A DNA stretch of 35,012 nucleotides from an uncultured Collinsella sp. (lineage in GTDB: Bacteria > Actinomycetota > Coriobacteriia > Coriobacteriales > Coriobacteriaceae): positions 1-35,012 of the forward strand of contig CALULJ010000022.1 of the NCBI GenBank assembly GCA_944321445.1, read 5' to 3'. The stretch's first letter is position 1; every line of letters starts with the position of its first letter. A program made the translations under genes and the position numbers. The notes beneath the pieces were generated by a model. That model saw nothing but the letters and a program-made list of their open reading frames with translations. It searched no databases and was not told the DNA's origin. Below, piece by piece: positions 34,890-35,012 of the stretch.

Positions 34890-34976
34890 TACAGTAGGGC
34901 GGTCGCGTGCCCTCAGATAGCACGCCGCACGGGGCCCGCGACGCCTCGCGAACCCCGTGCGGAAGGAAAAGGGAGA
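34890..34976 (+). promoter_or_regulatory. Possible promoter and structured leader of a gene beyond the right edge
   Basis: A -10-like TACAGT (34890-34895) is followed by two hairpins, GCGTGC/GCACGC (34905-34925) and CCGCACGGGG/CCCCGTGCGG (34925-34962), then a purine-rich AAGGAAAAGGGAG. No start codon with an open frame follows inside the window. No -35 box was recognised. It may be the start of a non-coding RNA or a leader. Confidence 0.3.
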
Positions 34977-35012
34977 GCTTGTTTCCCGCCTGAACCTGCG
35001 CCAACAGGAATC

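Noticed and set aside
34890..35012. SRP RNA, RNase P RNA, tmRNA or cobalamin riboswitch at the right edge
   Set aside because: None of their conserved core sequences could be found in the visible part.

Overview
The window is GC-rich (roughly low to mid 60s percent by eye), densely coded bacterial DNA. Gene content points to an anaerobic, Gram-positive-type actinobacterium of class Coriobacteriia (Collinsella/Enorma-like). The reasons are a tad pilus cluster with no secretin, housekeeping genes in the arrangement rsmA-tatD and metG / rsmI, many palindromic intergenic repeats, and overall protein flavour. This placement is inference; no rRNA is present.

Layout. 1-1044 (minus): an OmpR-type response regulator followed by the start of an unrecognised protein, probably its sensor kinase. 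1322-2680 (plus): a D-Ala-D-Ala carboxypeptidase ending at a clear intrinsic terminator. 2774-4748 (minus): a GNAT acetyltransferase, a small two-helix membrane protein and a LysR regulator. The LysR gene is divergent from a PLP-dependent decarboxylase (5213-6634). 6663-14023 (minus): tatD, rsmA, a zinc-ribbon membrane protein, an 835-bp gene-poor stretch, metG, rsmI and a GH5-like protein. 14096-14168: tRNA-Phe with its own promoter and terminator. 14318-14840: a BrnT/BrnA toxin-antitoxin pair. 14897-24785: one long minus-strand tad (Flp pilus) operon, cpaB-tadZ-tadA-tadB-tadC-flp-SH3 protein-second pilin-like-tadE-tadG-like-tadE-DUF192. Most of its genes overlap or nearly touch. 25319-26488: rsgA. 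26964-27776: an apparent chimera of the front of a LarA-family protein and the back of a metallo-beta-lactamase-fold protein. 28177-34478: two tandem P2-type (Ca2+-like) cation ATPase genes.

The most interesting signals are the following. (1) The LarA / metallo-beta-lactamase chimera lacks the catalytic parts of both parents. (2) A leader of about 117 nt precedes both ATPase genes at the same place. It has a conserved core and a closing stem that keeps pairing through compensatory changes, so it is a candidate cis-regulatory RNA. (3) The ATPase gene, its leader and a strongly palindromic 205-bp downstream repeat were all duplicated together. (4) The GH5-like protein has lost its acid/base glutamate. 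(5) A paired intergenic element lies ahead of both the zinc-ribbon gene and the tad operon. (6) Several families of long, near-perfect inverted repeats are present. No complete insertion sequence, CRISPR array or prophage was seen.
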